A DNA stretch of 20,792 bases from an uncultured Eubacterium sp. (GCA_904502145.1 CAJGDH010000006.1:1-20792), one strand, 5' to 3'. Numbered from the stretch's first letter, positions 1-7,828 are shown. Made by a program: numbers and translations. Notes: a model not told the origin generated them from the sequence alone.

Positions 1-699
1 GATTCCGATTATGCCATCGCATTCTCCAAGGATGTAAACGGTGCGGAGATCTACACCTCCGACATGACAGATGAGCAGAAGGAAGAAGCTGCCATCAATG
101 CAGCTCTCGGATTCTTCGAAGCAGCCGGATATACCGTAAAAGACGGCAAAGTGACCAAGGCTCCGGAAGGTGCCAAGATGAGTTATGAAGTTTGGATCCC
201 TGCCGACGGTGCAGGTGACCATCCGTCCTTCATGATGCTGAACCTGGCATCCGATGCCTTCAAGAAGATCGGTATCGAGCTGATCGTTAAGGACCTTGCC
301 AATTCCGCAGACCTGTGGACAGGACTTGAAGCAGGAACCGTACCTATGTGGTGTGCGGCCTGGGGCGCTACTCCGGATCCCGATATGTACCAGGTATACT
401 TCTCCGGCAAGTTCTCCGACAAAGAAGCCGGTGGTTCCAACTATATGTATGATATTGCAGACAAAGAACTTGACGGTCTGATCCTTGACGCCCGTGCAAA
501 CATGGATCAGTCCTACAGAAAACAGGTTTACAAATCCTGTCTGGATATCATTGTTGACTGGGCAGTTGAGGTTCCGGTATACCAGAGACAGAATGCCATC
601 ATCTTCGCTACAGACCGTGTGAAGATGGAGAGCGTGACTCCGGATATCACCACATACTGGCCATGGTATTCAGAGATCGAGAAGATCGAGCTGAAATAA
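1..699 (+). CDS. Peptide ABC transporter substrate-binding protein (SBP_bac_5 family), 3' part
   Basis: The reading frame is open from the first base, so this is the last 232 residues of a longer gene (whole proteins of the family are usually 500-600 residues). The visible part is the C-terminal lobe of a family 5 extracellular solute-binding protein: an acidic helix near MTDEQKEEAA, a segment around DPDMYQVYFSG, and the family-typical ending in which a helix with R-KQVYKSC-DIIVDWAVEVPVYQ leads to a final aromatic strand. It would bind a peptide or similar ligand outside the membrane and deliver it to the permeases encoded next. The signal peptide and lipobox lie outside the window. The gene is separated from oppB by 141 bases with two hairpins. 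Ligand class (oligopeptide, dipeptide or other) cannot be settled. Confidence 0.9.
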   Translation, partial: DSDYAIAFSKDVNGAEIYTSDMTDEQKEEAAINAALGFFEAAGYTVKDGKVTKAPEGAKMSYEVWIPADGAGDHPSFMMLNLASDAFKKIGIELIVKDLANSADLWTGLEAGTVPMWCAAWGATPDPDMYQVYFSGKFSDKEAGGSNYMYDIADKELDGLILDARANMDQSYRKQVYKSCLDIIVDWAVEVPVYQRQNAIIFATDRVKMESVTPDITTYWPWYSEIEKIELK

Positions 700-723
700 T
701 CTCCCCGGGGATCTGACTCCGTG

Positions 724-738
724 GCCTGGTCTCCAGGC
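724..738 (+). other. Small hairpin after the binding-protein gene
   Basis: GCCTGG and CCAGGC form a perfect 6-bp stem around a 3-base loop, 25 bases after the stop codon. There is no T-run after it, so it is not a classical terminator. It stands just ahead of the larger palindrome at 764-791. Confidence 0.4.
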
Positions 739-763
739 TGCAGAGATAATATCTGAATTTTTA

Positions 764-791
764 GGGGCAGGCAGGATATCCTGCCTGCCCC
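764..791 (+). repeat. Perfect 28-bp palindrome between the binding-protein gene and oppB
   Basis: GGGGCAGGCAGGAT (764-777) is followed directly by its exact reverse complement (778-791). In RNA it would fold into a long GC-rich hairpin with only a few unpaired bases at the tip. It is not followed by a close T-run; seven Ts come about 20 bases later (811-817). A hairpin here is typical of ABC importer operons in which the binding protein is made in excess: it can protect the upstream mRNA from 3' decay or partly stop transcription. That role is inference. Confidence 0.7.
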
Positions 792-840
792 GGGTTAGAT
801 TATCTGACAGTTTTTTTAAGATTACAGAGGGAGATGTATC

Positions 841-1827
841 GTGCGAAAATATATCATCAAAAGGGTGCTGCAATCCTTGGTCATCCTCTTTTTCGTCGCT
901 TTTATCCTCTATGCGCTGATGAGATGTCTGCCGACTTCCTATGTGGAAACCATGGCAAGACAGAAGTCCATGCAGCCGGGATCCAAGAGCTTTGAAGAGT
1001 GGATGGAGCAGCTGACCGCTATGTACAATATGAACGGGAGCATTATCTCCGGTTTCTTCCGCTGGCTCGGATCCATCTTAAGAGGTGAGTTTGGTGACAG
1101 CTGGAGATGGACGGTTCCCGTGATCGAGAAATTCAATGATACCGTCTGGCTTTCCTTCGTAATGGGATTGATTTCCTTTGCCCTGGAACTGATCATTGCC
1201 ATTCCGCTTGGTATCATTGCAGCGACAAAACAGTATTCCAAAACAGACTATGCGATTTCAGTGATCGCCCTGGCAGGTATATCCCTGCCCACCTTCTTCT
1301 TTGCTTCCCTGCTGAAGCTGCTCTTCTCCGTCAAACTGGGCTGGTTCGACCTGTACGGCCTGGTAAGCAGGAACTATGATCAGCTTTCTGCCATGGGCAA
1401 GATCCTGGATAAGGGCAATCACCTGGTCCTTCCCATCATCACTCTTGTTGTGGTCAGCATGGGTGGACTGATGCGTTTTACCAGAACAAACATGCTGGAG
1501 GTACTGAATGCGGATTACATTCGTACCGCCAGGGCCAAAGGCCTTTCCGAGAGAAAGGTTATCTACCACCATGCTTTCAGGAACACCCTGATCCCCATCG
1601 TCACCATCGTGGGCGGATCCCTGCCGGGTCTTTTCTCCGGAGCTCTGATCACGGAGACCCTGTACGGTATCCCGGGGATCGGATATGCTTCCTATCATTC
1701 CATGGTGGCCGGTGATATCCCCTTCTCCATGTTCTTCCTGGTATTTACCGCCATACTGACACTTTTAGGCAATCTGATCGCGGATATCCTGTACGCGGTG
1801 GTGGATCCCCGTGTAAGGCTCGCATAA
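841..1827 (+). CDS. oppB: Peptide ABC transporter permease, OppB/DppB type
   Basis: One of two membrane permeases of the importer, 328 residues, normal length for the family. It starts at GTG, set by the ribosome site GAGGGAGATG just upstream. The first helix is residues 9-29; the extracytoplasmic loop carries the usual GEFGDS motif (82-87), and further hydrophobic segments follow from about 103 on. The EAA loop that contacts the ATPases is clear at about 224-255 (ADYIRTARAKGLSERKV, then RNTLIPIVT). The end, VDPRVRLA, is the family's usual cytoplasmic tail. It is followed 13 bases later by oppC in the same operon. Specific substrate unknown. Confidence 0.95.
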   Translation: MRKYIIKRVLQSLVILFFVAFILYALMRCLPTSYVETMARQKSMQPGSKSFEEWMEQLTAMYNMNGSIISGFFRWLGSILRGEFGDSWRWTVPVIEKFNDTVWLSFVMGLISFALELIIAIPLGIIAATKQYSKTDYAISVIALAGISLPTFFFASLLKLLFSVKLGWFDLYGLVSRNYDQLSAMGKILDKGNHLVLPIITLVVVSMGGLMRFTRTNMLEVLNADYIRTARAKGLSERKVIYHHAFRNTLIPIVTIVGGSLPGLFSGALITETLYGIPGIGYASYHSMVAGDIPFSMFFLVFTAILTLLGNLIADILYAVVDPRVRLA

Positions 1828-1840
1828 GGGAGGAGAAAAA

Positions 1841-3403
1841 ATGGATAATCAGGAATTAAACAAAACCTCCCTGCAGGAAGATCAGAATACAGCAGAGGAG
1901 GCATATTCCCTGAATGATGACCGCCGTGTCAAGGTCCTGTCGCCGGGAGCTCTGGTAGCCAAACGTTTCTTCCGCAACCGGCTCGCGGTAACCGGTATGG
2001 TGATCCTGATCATCATGTTCCTTTTCTCCTTTGTGGGAGGAGCACTCACACCTTATGAAGAGGATCAGAAATTCTATACGGTAAAAACCCAGTCCAAGGA
2101 CTATGCAGGCATCATTCACAACGAGGAATACCGTTATACGGTAGGTGATCCGGAACTTTTCAAGAGCTCAGTTAACGCCCAGGTATTCCGGAACATCCTT
2201 GAAGGAAAGAATGAATTCTTCTACAATGACCATAATTATACCTTAAAGCAGATGGGGGAGGAAGTATACTCCGTCAGCTGTGAAGGAAAGGTGGTAGGCA
2301 TCGCCAGCAAGGATCTGGTCAACTCCTCCACCGAAAAACCCTGTTCCTTTGAATTCACATATGAGGCTTTCAAGGCCAGGGCCGAGAAAAAAGATAAATT
2401 TATCGCGGACAACCAGGAATATCTGTTGGATGAGGGCGGTATCATCACCGGCAAAGACGGTGAGGAAGTGGCTTATATCAGTGCCTATATCGTGCGTCCG
2501 GTCATGGCTGATATTCATTTTACCCGTGAGTTTAAAGATCAGCTGATCGACGCTGTTGAGGCTGACCAGAAATCCATCAAATATACGGACGAGAACGGAA
2601 CTGAGGCAGAGTATATCCTTGCCTATAATGCCGCGACCAATTCCTGGGATGTCAAGCAGGAGATCGGGACCAAGGTCTTCGATACCTACGCTTCACCGTC
2701 AAAAGCCCACTGGCTCGGTACGGACAGAAACGGTATGGACATGATGACCAGACTGATGTACGGCGGACGTATCTCCCTGATCATCGGCTTTATCGTCGTC
2801 TTCATTGAGGGTGTCCTGGGTATGTTCTTCGGCGGTATCTCCGGATACTTCGGCGGCTGGGTGGACGGCCTTATCATGAGGATCGTGGATATCTTATACT
2901 GTATCCCTTCCCTGCCGGTCATCATCATTCTGGGTGCTGCCATGGATGCGGCCAATCTGCCGTCTCTGACCCGTATCATTTACCTGATGCTGATCCTTGG
3001 CTTCCTGGGCTGGCCCAGCGTGGCCAGGATGGTCCGCGGCCAGATCCTGTCCCTTCGTGAACAGGAGTTTATGACAGCCACTGAAGCCTGCGGTATCGCG
3101 GTTCCGAGAAGGATCTTCAAACACCTGATCCCCAACGTTATCCCACAGCTGATCGTTATCATGACTATGGGACTGGGCAGTACCATCATCACTGAAGCAA
3201 CCCTGTCCTTCCTGGGACTTGGTGTACGTTTCCCCTTTGCTTCCTGGGGAAATATCATCAGTGATGTAAATGATACTTACGTACTGACAAACTACTGGTT
3301 CATCTGGATTCCTGCAGGTCTGCTGCTGCTGGTCACCGTTCTGGCATTCAATATCGTCGGAGATGGCCTGCGTGATGCCTTTGACCCGAAGATGAAACGA
3401 TAA
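1841..3403 (+). CDS. oppC: Peptide ABC transporter permease, OppC/DppC type, with a large extracytoplasmic insertion
   Basis: The second permease is 520 residues against about 300 for ordinary OppC. Residues 1-50 are a charged cytoplasmic leader, and the first membrane helix is at about 48-68. About 210 residues without membrane segments follow (about 72-285), where normal OppC has only a short loop. The core then resumes with the canonical motif HWLGTDRNGMD (290-300), further helices and the EAA loop near EFMTATEACGIAVPRRIFKH (409-428). The end VGDGLRDAFDP is typical. The insertion seems to hold three loosely alike units of about 55 residues, each a helix followed by strands. It would lie on the outside, near the binding protein, so a docking or gating role is plausible but inferred. 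ATG 1841 follows GGGAGGAG closely; oppD begins 12 bases after the stop. Confidence 0.92.
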   Translation: MDNQELNKTSLQEDQNTAEEAYSLNDDRRVKVLSPGALVAKRFFRNRLAVTGMVILIIMFLFSFVGGALTPYEEDQKFYTVKTQSKDYAGIIHNEEYRYTVGDPELFKSSVNAQVFRNILEGKNEFFYNDHNYTLKQMGEEVYSVSCEGKVVGIASKDLVNSSTEKPCSFEFTYEAFKARAEKKDKFIADNQEYLLDEGGIITGKDGEEVAYISAYIVRPVMADIHFTREFKDQLIDAVEADQKSIKYTDENGTEAEYILAYNAATNSWDVKQEIGTKVFDTYASPSKAHWLGTDRNGMDMMTRLMYGGRISLIIGFIVVFIEGVLGMFFGGISGYFGGWVDGLIMRIVDILYCIPSLPVIIILGAAMDAANLPSLTRIIYLMLILGFLGWPSVARMVRGQILSLREQEFMTATEACGIAVPRRIFKHLIPNVIPQLIVIMTMGLGSTIITEATLSFLGLGVRFPFASWGNIISDVNDTYVLTNYWFIWIPAGLLLLVTVLAFNIVGDGLRDAFDPKMKR

Positions 3404-3415
3404 GGAGGTAGGAAT

Positions 3416-4564
3416 ATGGCCAAGAAAAAAGAACAGGGCTATCTTTCTGCCAAAGAATCACGCAGAATAGCCAAAGAAAACCGTAAGATCACCAGTGAAC
3501 TGGAGAAAAAATACAAGAGAAAAAATGTGCCGGAAAGCGAGTATCTGACCCAGATGAAAGATCCCCGGAATGTACTGGAGATCGATGATCTGCACACCCA
3601 TTTCTTTACTGATGTCGGTGTGGCCAAAGCCGTTGATGGGATTACCTTTGAGGTTCCCCAGGGAATGACGGTGGGAGTGGTAGGAGAATCCGGATGCGGC
3701 AAGTCCGTAACCAGCCTTTCCGTCATGCAGCTTCTTCAGCGTCCCCAGGGACAGATCGTCGGAGGAAATATCCGTCTCAACCTGGGAGACAAAGCATATG
3801 ATATCACCAAAACTCCCATCGAAGTCATGCAGTCCCTCCGCGGAAATTATATCTCCATGATCTTCCAGGAGCCGATGACCAGCCTGAACCCGGTCTTCCG
3901 GATCGGAGATCAGGTGGATGAGGTTATCGAGCTTCACGGCGAGGGGAAGATGACCAAAGAAGAGATCAAGAAGAAAACCATCTCCATGCTGGAAATGGTG
4001 GGTATCGCCAATTCCGAGGGTGTATATAAGATGTATCCCCATGAGTTGTCCGGAGGTATGCGCCAGCGTGTCATGATCGCTATCGCCCTTGCCTGCAGCC
4101 CCAAGGTGGTAATCGCCGACGAGCCCACCACCGCTCTGGATGTTACCATCCAGGCCCAGATCCTGCAGCTCTTCCGTGACCTCAAGGAGAAGGTGAATTC
4201 TTCCATCATGATCATCACCCACGACCTTGGTGTTATCGCCGAGATGGCGGATTATGTCGTGGTCATGTACGCCGGAAGAGTGGTGGAAAAAGGTACTGCA
4301 CAAGAGATCTTCGCCAACCCGGCCCACCCCTACACCATTGGCCTTATGGCTTCCAAGCCTGTAGTCGGGAAGAAAGTGGACAAGCTTTACTCCATCCCGG
4401 GCAAGGTGCCCAATCCCATCAATATGCCGAACTACTGTTACTTTAAGGACAGATGTGAGATGTGTGTTGACCGCTGTACCGGAGAATACCCCTGTGAGGT
4501 ATCCATATCTCCTACACATAAAGTCAGCTGCTACCGTTACTACAAGGAAGGAGGCGAGGACTGA
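3416..4564 (+). CDS. oppD: Peptide ABC transporter ATPase, OppD/DppD type
   Basis: ATP-hydrolysing subunit, 382 residues. All ABC motifs are intact: Walker A GESGCGKS (90-97), Q-loop FQEPMTSLNP (150-159), signature LSGGMRQR (211-218), Walker B VVIADEP (231-237), and the switch histidine 269 in ITHD. The C-terminal oligo_HPY region has the cysteine cluster (C341, C347, C350, C354, C360, C372) that binds an iron-sulfur cluster in characterised relatives. The first 50 residues are an extra, strongly basic and probably helical extension (many KK, RR and KR pairs) ahead of the usual start of the domain. The ribosome site AAGGAGG precedes ATG 3416. Its stop TGA shares one base with the ATG of oppF, suggesting coupled translation. 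Confidence 0.95.
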   Translation: MAKKKEQGYLSAKESRRIAKENRKITSELEKKYKRKNVPESEYLTQMKDPRNVLEIDDLHTHFFTDVGVAKAVDGITFEVPQGMTVGVVGESGCGKSVTSLSVMQLLQRPQGQIVGGNIRLNLGDKAYDITKTPIEVMQSLRGNYISMIFQEPMTSLNPVFRIGDQVDEVIELHGEGKMTKEEIKKKTISMLEMVGIANSEGVYKMYPHELSGGMRQRVMIAIALACSPKVVIADEPTTALDVTIQAQILQLFRDLKEKVNSSIMIITHDLGVIAEMADYVVVMYAGRVVEKGTAQEIFANPAHPYTIGLMASKPVVGKKVDKLYSIPGKVPNPINMPNYCYFKDRCEMCVDRCTGEYPCEVSISPTHKVSCYRYYKEGGED

Positions 4565-5586
4565 TGAGCGATACCAGATCATTTGAGTATGATCCTCAGT
4601 ATATCCTTCAGGTAAGAGATCTGAAGAAATATTTCCCCATCAAGGACGGCCTCTTATCCAGAGTGGTAGGACAGGTCAAAGCCGTGGACGGTGTTACTTT
4701 TAATCTGAAACGGGGAAAGACCATGGGTCTGGTAGGGGAATCCGGCTGCGGAAAAACGACCACCGGCCGTACCATTCTCCGTTTAAACGGGGAGAAAACC
4801 GGCGGGGATGTCATTTTTGACGGTAAAGAGATCTTTGATCTGACCAAAAAGGAAATGCATGAATACCGGACCAGGATGCAGATCATCTTTCAGGATCCCT
4901 TCTCATCACTTTCTCCCAGACTTCCTGTAGGGGAGATCATCGGTGAGGCGGTAAGAGAGCACAACCTGGTTCCCAAGAACGAGTACAACGATTATCTGGA
5001 TGATATCATGGACAAATGCGGACTCCAGCCTTTCCACAAGGAGCGTTATCCCCATGAGTTCTCCGGAGGACAGAGACAGCGTATCTGTATCGCCAGAGCC
5101 CTGGCCCTGAACCCGGAATTTGTGGTCTGTGATGAGCCGGTCTCCGCTCTTGACGTGTCCATCCAGGCCCAGATCATCAACCTGCTTCAGGAACTTCAGG
5201 AACAGATGAACCTGACCTACCTGTTTATCTCCCATGACCTGTCGGTGGTGGAGCATATCTCCGATGCCGTCGGTGTCATGTATCTGGGCAACCTGATGGA
5301 GTACGGTGAGACGGAAGACATCTTCCGCAATCCGCTTCATCCGTATACAAAAGCCCTTTTCTCGGCGATCCCGATCCCGGATCCCAATGTCAAGATGAAC
5401 AGGATCGTTCTGGAAGGAACCATTCCTTCCCCGGCCAACCCGCCGGCGGGATGTAAATTCCATACCAGATGTAAGAACTGTATGGGGATTTGCAAAGAAG
5501 TCGCCCCCGAGCAGAAAGAGATCGAGCCCGGCCACTTTGTGGTATGCCATCTCTATGATGATGCGAAAGATATCAGTAAGGAGTAA
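4564..5586 (+). CDS. oppF: Peptide ABC transporter ATPase, OppF/DppF type
   Basis: The partner ATPase, 340 residues, usual length. Walker A is GESGCGKT (58-65), Q-loop at Q110 in IIFQDPFSSLSP, signature FSGGQRQR (166-173), Walker B VVCDEP (187-192), H-loop H224 in FISHD. The C-terminal oligo_HPY region carries cysteines 297, 303, 306, 310 and 328, matching the iron-sulfur motif of the family. OppD and OppF together would power the OppB-OppC channel. ATG 4564 overlaps the oppD stop by one base, with GGAGG just upstream. A small membrane protein gene begins two bases after its stop. Confidence 0.95.
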   Translation: MSDTRSFEYDPQYILQVRDLKKYFPIKDGLLSRVVGQVKAVDGVTFNLKRGKTMGLVGESGCGKTTTGRTILRLNGEKTGGDVIFDGKEIFDLTKKEMHEYRTRMQIIFQDPFSSLSPRLPVGEIIGEAVREHNLVPKNEYNDYLDDIMDKCGLQPFHKERYPHEFSGGQRQRICIARALALNPEFVVCDEPVSALDVSIQAQIINLLQELQEQMNLTYLFISHDLSVVEHISDAVGVMYLGNLMEYGETEDIFRNPLHPYTKALFSAIPIPDPNVKMNRIVLEGTIPSPANPPAGCKFHTRCKNCMGICKEVAPEQKEIEPGHFVVCHLYDDAKDISKE

Positions 5587-5588
5587 TC

Positions 5589-5909
5589 ATGGAAACAGAC
5601 AGCAGAAGAGAAGAGCTGACAGCTGAGGAAGAGAAGTTCTATTATGATGAGGATGACCTGGTGGTTGCCGACATGAGCAATCTTGAACCTCAGCCTCTGC
5701 TTATCCCCCGCTTCGATCATCTGTACAAAAGAAAGAAGGGTGAGGAACCCCGGTCCCAGGCACAACCCTCCCAACCCCCGGTACAGCTGGAAGGGGAGGA
5801 GCGCCGCGCCATGATCAAAGGGACCCTGGCGGCAGCTTTTCTTGTGCTTGGCGTTCTGGCCGCTGCTTTTGCGGGTCTGATCTTTCTGATGAGCAGCATC
5901 TGGGGATGA
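5589..5909 (+). CDS. Small single-helix membrane protein at the end of the opp operon
   Basis: 106 residues; I do not recognise a family. Residues 1-40 are acidic (EELTAEEEK, YDEDDL), the middle is polar and rich in proline and glutamine (SQAQPSQPPVQ), and one hydrophobic helix at about 79-103 lies at the C terminus (TLAAAFLVLGVLAAAFAGLIFLM). It would therefore be tail-anchored with its acidic part in the cytoplasm. It starts two bases after the oppF stop; the ribosome site AAGGAG lies within the oppF end. The position before the operon terminator makes it part of the importer transcript, so an accessory or assembly role is possible, but no function can be read from the sequence. Confidence 0.8.
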   Translation: METDSRREELTAEEEKFYYDEDDLVVADMSNLEPQPLLIPRFDHLYKRKKGEEPRSQAQPSQPPVQLEGEERRAMIKGTLAAAFLVLGVLAAAFAGLIFLMSSIWG

Positions 5910-5949
5910 TCTTCATTGAGAATCCCCTATCATTCATATGATATAATGG

Positions 5950-5997
5950 CCCTGCCGGGCTCTGATATGAAGTATGTCAGTTCTCCGGCAGGGTTTT
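5950..5997 (+). terminator. Rho-independent terminator of the opp operon
   Basis: CCCTGCCGG (5950-5958) pairs with CCGGCAGGG (5985-5993), followed by TTTT. The 26-base loop contains a second stem (CTGATAT with ATGTCAG, one G-U pair), so the whole folds as one long interrupted hairpin. Confidence 0.8.
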
Positions 5998-6041
5998 GAA
6001 TGTCATGACGGAAAATAATTCTTTCTCATCCTCTCAAATCA

Positions 6042-6050
6042 TGATATGAT
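6042..6050 (+). promoter_or_regulatory. Probable extended -10 promoter for the LRR protein
   Basis: TGA-TATGAT matches an extended -10 element (TGN plus five of six consensus bases). No convincing -35 is seen 16-18 bases upstream. It would start RNA near 6057, about 40 bases before the start codon. Confidence 0.4.
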
Positions 6051-6097
6051 AATGTAGAAAAAATTAAAAAAATATCTAAAATAAGGAGGTTTTTCTG

Positions 6098-7171
6098 ATG
6101 AAAGACAAGGTAAAAAAATACTTGATCAGTCTCTTGGCCGTCATGATCATCATCGGGGCTATGCTGATCATGCCTGTCACAGCCCGGGCAGCCAAGGTGA
6201 GCGGCAAATGTGGGGACAGTATCTTCTGGCTGTACAATGAACAGAAAAAAACTCTGATCATCGCCGGTTCAGGTAAGATGTATGATTACTCCTATCACAA
6301 TGATGCCCCCTGGAAACACATGGCAGAAAACCCGGATGAGGCCTTAAAATATGATGACTCTCAGATTGATAAAGTGATCATCGGAAGCGAGGTCACTTAT
6401 ATCGGGGAAGAGGCTTTCTCAGGTCTTCTGATCTATGAAGTGGAATTTGACAACATTGCGTCAAGTAAATTGGAATCCATTGGGGAATATGCTTTCTCCT
6501 ACTGTAATTCCCTTGATTCCATAAAACTTCCTTCTTCCCTCAAAAAAATCGGAAAACATGCTTTTTCAAACTCGGCCTTCTCCTCCTTCACCATTCCCTC
6601 ATCCTGCAAGGAGATTGGAGACTATGCTTTCTCGGGGTGTATATTTACCCGTATCGAGATCCCCAATACGGTGAAGAAGGTGGGGAAATATGCTTTCGGT
6701 TACCGGGCATACAACACGGATGATGACTATACCCTGGATGATTCCACCCCGAAGAAGGATATCCATAAAGTTCCGGGTTTTGACGTGGTGGGACCCAAAT
6801 CAGGGATCGCGTCTTCCACAGCTTTTAAATATGCGAAAAAATATAAACTGAATTACGTGATGAAGGGTGTGAAAGGACCGAAGATCAAAAGTGCCGCGAA
6901 TGTCAAGACCAGGCGGATCCGTCTGAAATGGAATAAGTCAGGCAGTGCGTCCGGCTACCATATCCGTTATTCCACCTCCAAAAAATTCGATATATATACC
7001 ACCATCAAATATATCACGGTAAAGGGCAGAAAGACTATCAGCAGAAAGACTGCCCAGCTTAAAAAGAACAAGACATATTACATCACGGTCCGTTATTATA
7101 AGTATGTCGGCGGAAAGAAATGTTATTCCGAGTGGTGGAAAACCGCAAAAAAGGTGAAGATCAAAAAATGA
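6098..7171 (+). CDS. Secreted leucine-rich-repeat protein (LRR_5/BspA-like) with basic C-terminal domain
   Basis: 357 residues. The N terminus is a signal peptide (charged MKDKVKKY, hydrophobic to about 25, likely cleavage after ARA near 31). Residues about 95-200 hold LRR_5 (BspA-type) repeats, seen as repeated IG-AFS cores: YIGEEAFSG, SIGEYAFSYC, KIGKHAFSNS, EIGDYAFSGC, KVGKYAFGY. The C-terminal 100 residues (about 258-357) are lysine-rich and resemble a fibronectin type III fold (KIKSAANVKTRRIRLKWNK, then SGYHIRYSTSKKF and TYYITVRYYK). Such proteins are secreted and bind surfaces or carbohydrate. There is no LPXTG or other sorting signal, so the basic domain may hold it to the anionic cell wall. 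ATG 6098 has a strong AAGGAGGT seven bases upstream. Confidence 0.85.
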   Translation: MKDKVKKYLISLLAVMIIIGAMLIMPVTARAAKVSGKCGDSIFWLYNEQKKTLIIAGSGKMYDYSYHNDAPWKHMAENPDEALKYDDSQIDKVIIGSEVTYIGEEAFSGLLIYEVEFDNIASSKLESIGEYAFSYCNSLDSIKLPSSLKKIGKHAFSNSAFSSFTIPSSCKEIGDYAFSGCIFTRIEIPNTVKKVGKYAFGYRAYNTDDDYTLDDSTPKKDIHKVPGFDVVGPKSGIASSTAFKYAKKYKLNYVMKGVKGPKIKSAANVKTRRIRLKWNKSGSASGYHIRYSTSKKFDIYTTIKYITVKGRKTISRKTAQLKKNKTYYITVRYYKYVGGKKCYSEWWKTAKKVKIKK

Positions 7172-7183
7172 TCCTCCACTGCA

Positions 7184-7206
7184 AAAGGTCTTTTGGGAAG
7201 GCCTTT
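7184..7206 (+). terminator. Weak terminator-like hairpin after the LRR gene
   Basis: AAAGGTC (7184-7190) can pair with GGCCTTT (7200-7206) using two G-U pairs around a 9-base loop. No T-run follows beyond TTT, so termination strength is doubtful. Confidence 0.3.
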
Positions 7207-7223
7207 CGGAGACTTCTAAACAG

Positions 7224-7252
7224 TTGCATTTCAGAGGATAATTCATTATAAT
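7224..7252 (+). promoter_or_regulatory. Promoter of the desulfoferrodoxin gene, with an inverted repeat
   Basis: TTGCAT (7224-7229), 17 bases, then a perfect TATAAT (7247-7252). The inverted repeat ATAAT-TC-ATTAT (7238-7249) covers the end of the spacer and part of the -10. Its AT-rich half-sites resemble those of PerR/Fur operators but the spacer is two bases rather than one. Confidence 0.75.
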
Positions 7253-7319
7253 GAAGGTGTAAGATTTCATCTGTGATAAACAGATGTTCAATTTTTAAAC
7301 AAAAGATGGAGGGCTGATT

Positions 7320-7691
7320 ATGAAGATTTACAAATGCGCAAAATGTGGCGACATGGTTGAACTGATCAAGACAGATTGCTGTACTCCAAGCTGCTGCGGA
7401 CAGCCTATGGAATTACTTGTACCCGGAACAACGGATGCAGCTCAGGAAAAACATGTTCCTATCTTCCAGATCGACGGAAATAATATCATTGTCAAAGTTG
7501 GAACTCTGACCCATCCCATGGAGGATGTTCACTATATTGAGTGGATCGGTATTGAGACAGAGCAGGGCATGCAGAGAAAGAACCTGAAACCGGGTGACGA
7601 GCCCAAAGCTACCTTCGCCCTCACAGAGGATGACACCCTGGTGGGCATCTATGCTTACTGCAATCTCCATGGATTATGGAAAGCAGAATAA
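7320..7691 (+). CDS. dfx: Desulfoferrodoxin (superoxide reductase)
   Basis: 123 residues, a full-length two-domain desulfoferrodoxin that reduces superoxide to hydrogen peroxide in the cytoplasm of anaerobes. The N-terminal desulforedoxin domain has its four iron ligands C6, C9, C25 and C26; two further cysteines, C20 and C21, are extra. The catalytic domain carries the iron ligands H45 (in QEKHVP), H65 (THPMED), H71 (VHYIEW), C114 and H117 (YCNLHGLWKAE), plus the conserved E43-K44 before H45. No key residue is missing. It is a single-gene unit: a strong promoter at 7224-7252, a GGAGGG ribosome site six bases before ATG, and a strong terminator after it. Electrons probably come from a rubredoxin-type protein, such as candidates further along the window (inference). 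Confidence 0.97.
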   Translation: MKIYKCAKCGDMVELIKTDCCTPSCCGQPMELLVPGTTDAAQEKHVPIFQIDGNNIIVKVGTLTHPMEDVHYIEWIGIETEQGMQRKNLKPGDEPKATFALTEDDTLVGIYAYCNLHGLWKAE

Positions 7692-7725
7692 ACCGGAACA
7701 GATAAAAGGCCACAACTGACAGAAG

Positions 7726-7759
7726 ATCCCTTCGGACTGATTTCCGAAGGGATTTTTTT
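7726..7759 (+). terminator. Rho-independent terminator of dfx
   Basis: ATCCCTTCGG (7726-7735) pairs perfectly with CCGAAGGGAT (7744-7753) around an 8-base loop, followed by seven Ts. Confidence 0.92.
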
Positions 7760-7800
7760 CGGGATTTATTCTGATTAAATTCAGAAAGATTTAATACTTT

Positions 7801-7828
7801 TTGTCTTGTTTTGTAATATAGTTATTAT
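7801..7828 (+). promoter_or_regulatory. Probable promoter of the small lipoprotein gene
   Basis: TTGTCT (7801-7806), 16 bases, then TATTAT (7823-7828). A second overlapping reading, TTGTTT (7806-7811) with TATATA (7828-7833), is also possible in this AT-rich stretch. Confidence 0.5.

Noticed and set aside
3458..4582. Long open frame on the minus strand (374 codons) opposite oppD
   Set aside because: It lies wholly opposite a gene with every ABC motif intact, its protein is histidine- and aspartate-rich as expected of antisense codons, and it has no domain or ribosome site.
4906..5550. 214-codon minus-strand frame opposite oppF
   Set aside because: Shadow of a fully intact ABC ATPase gene.
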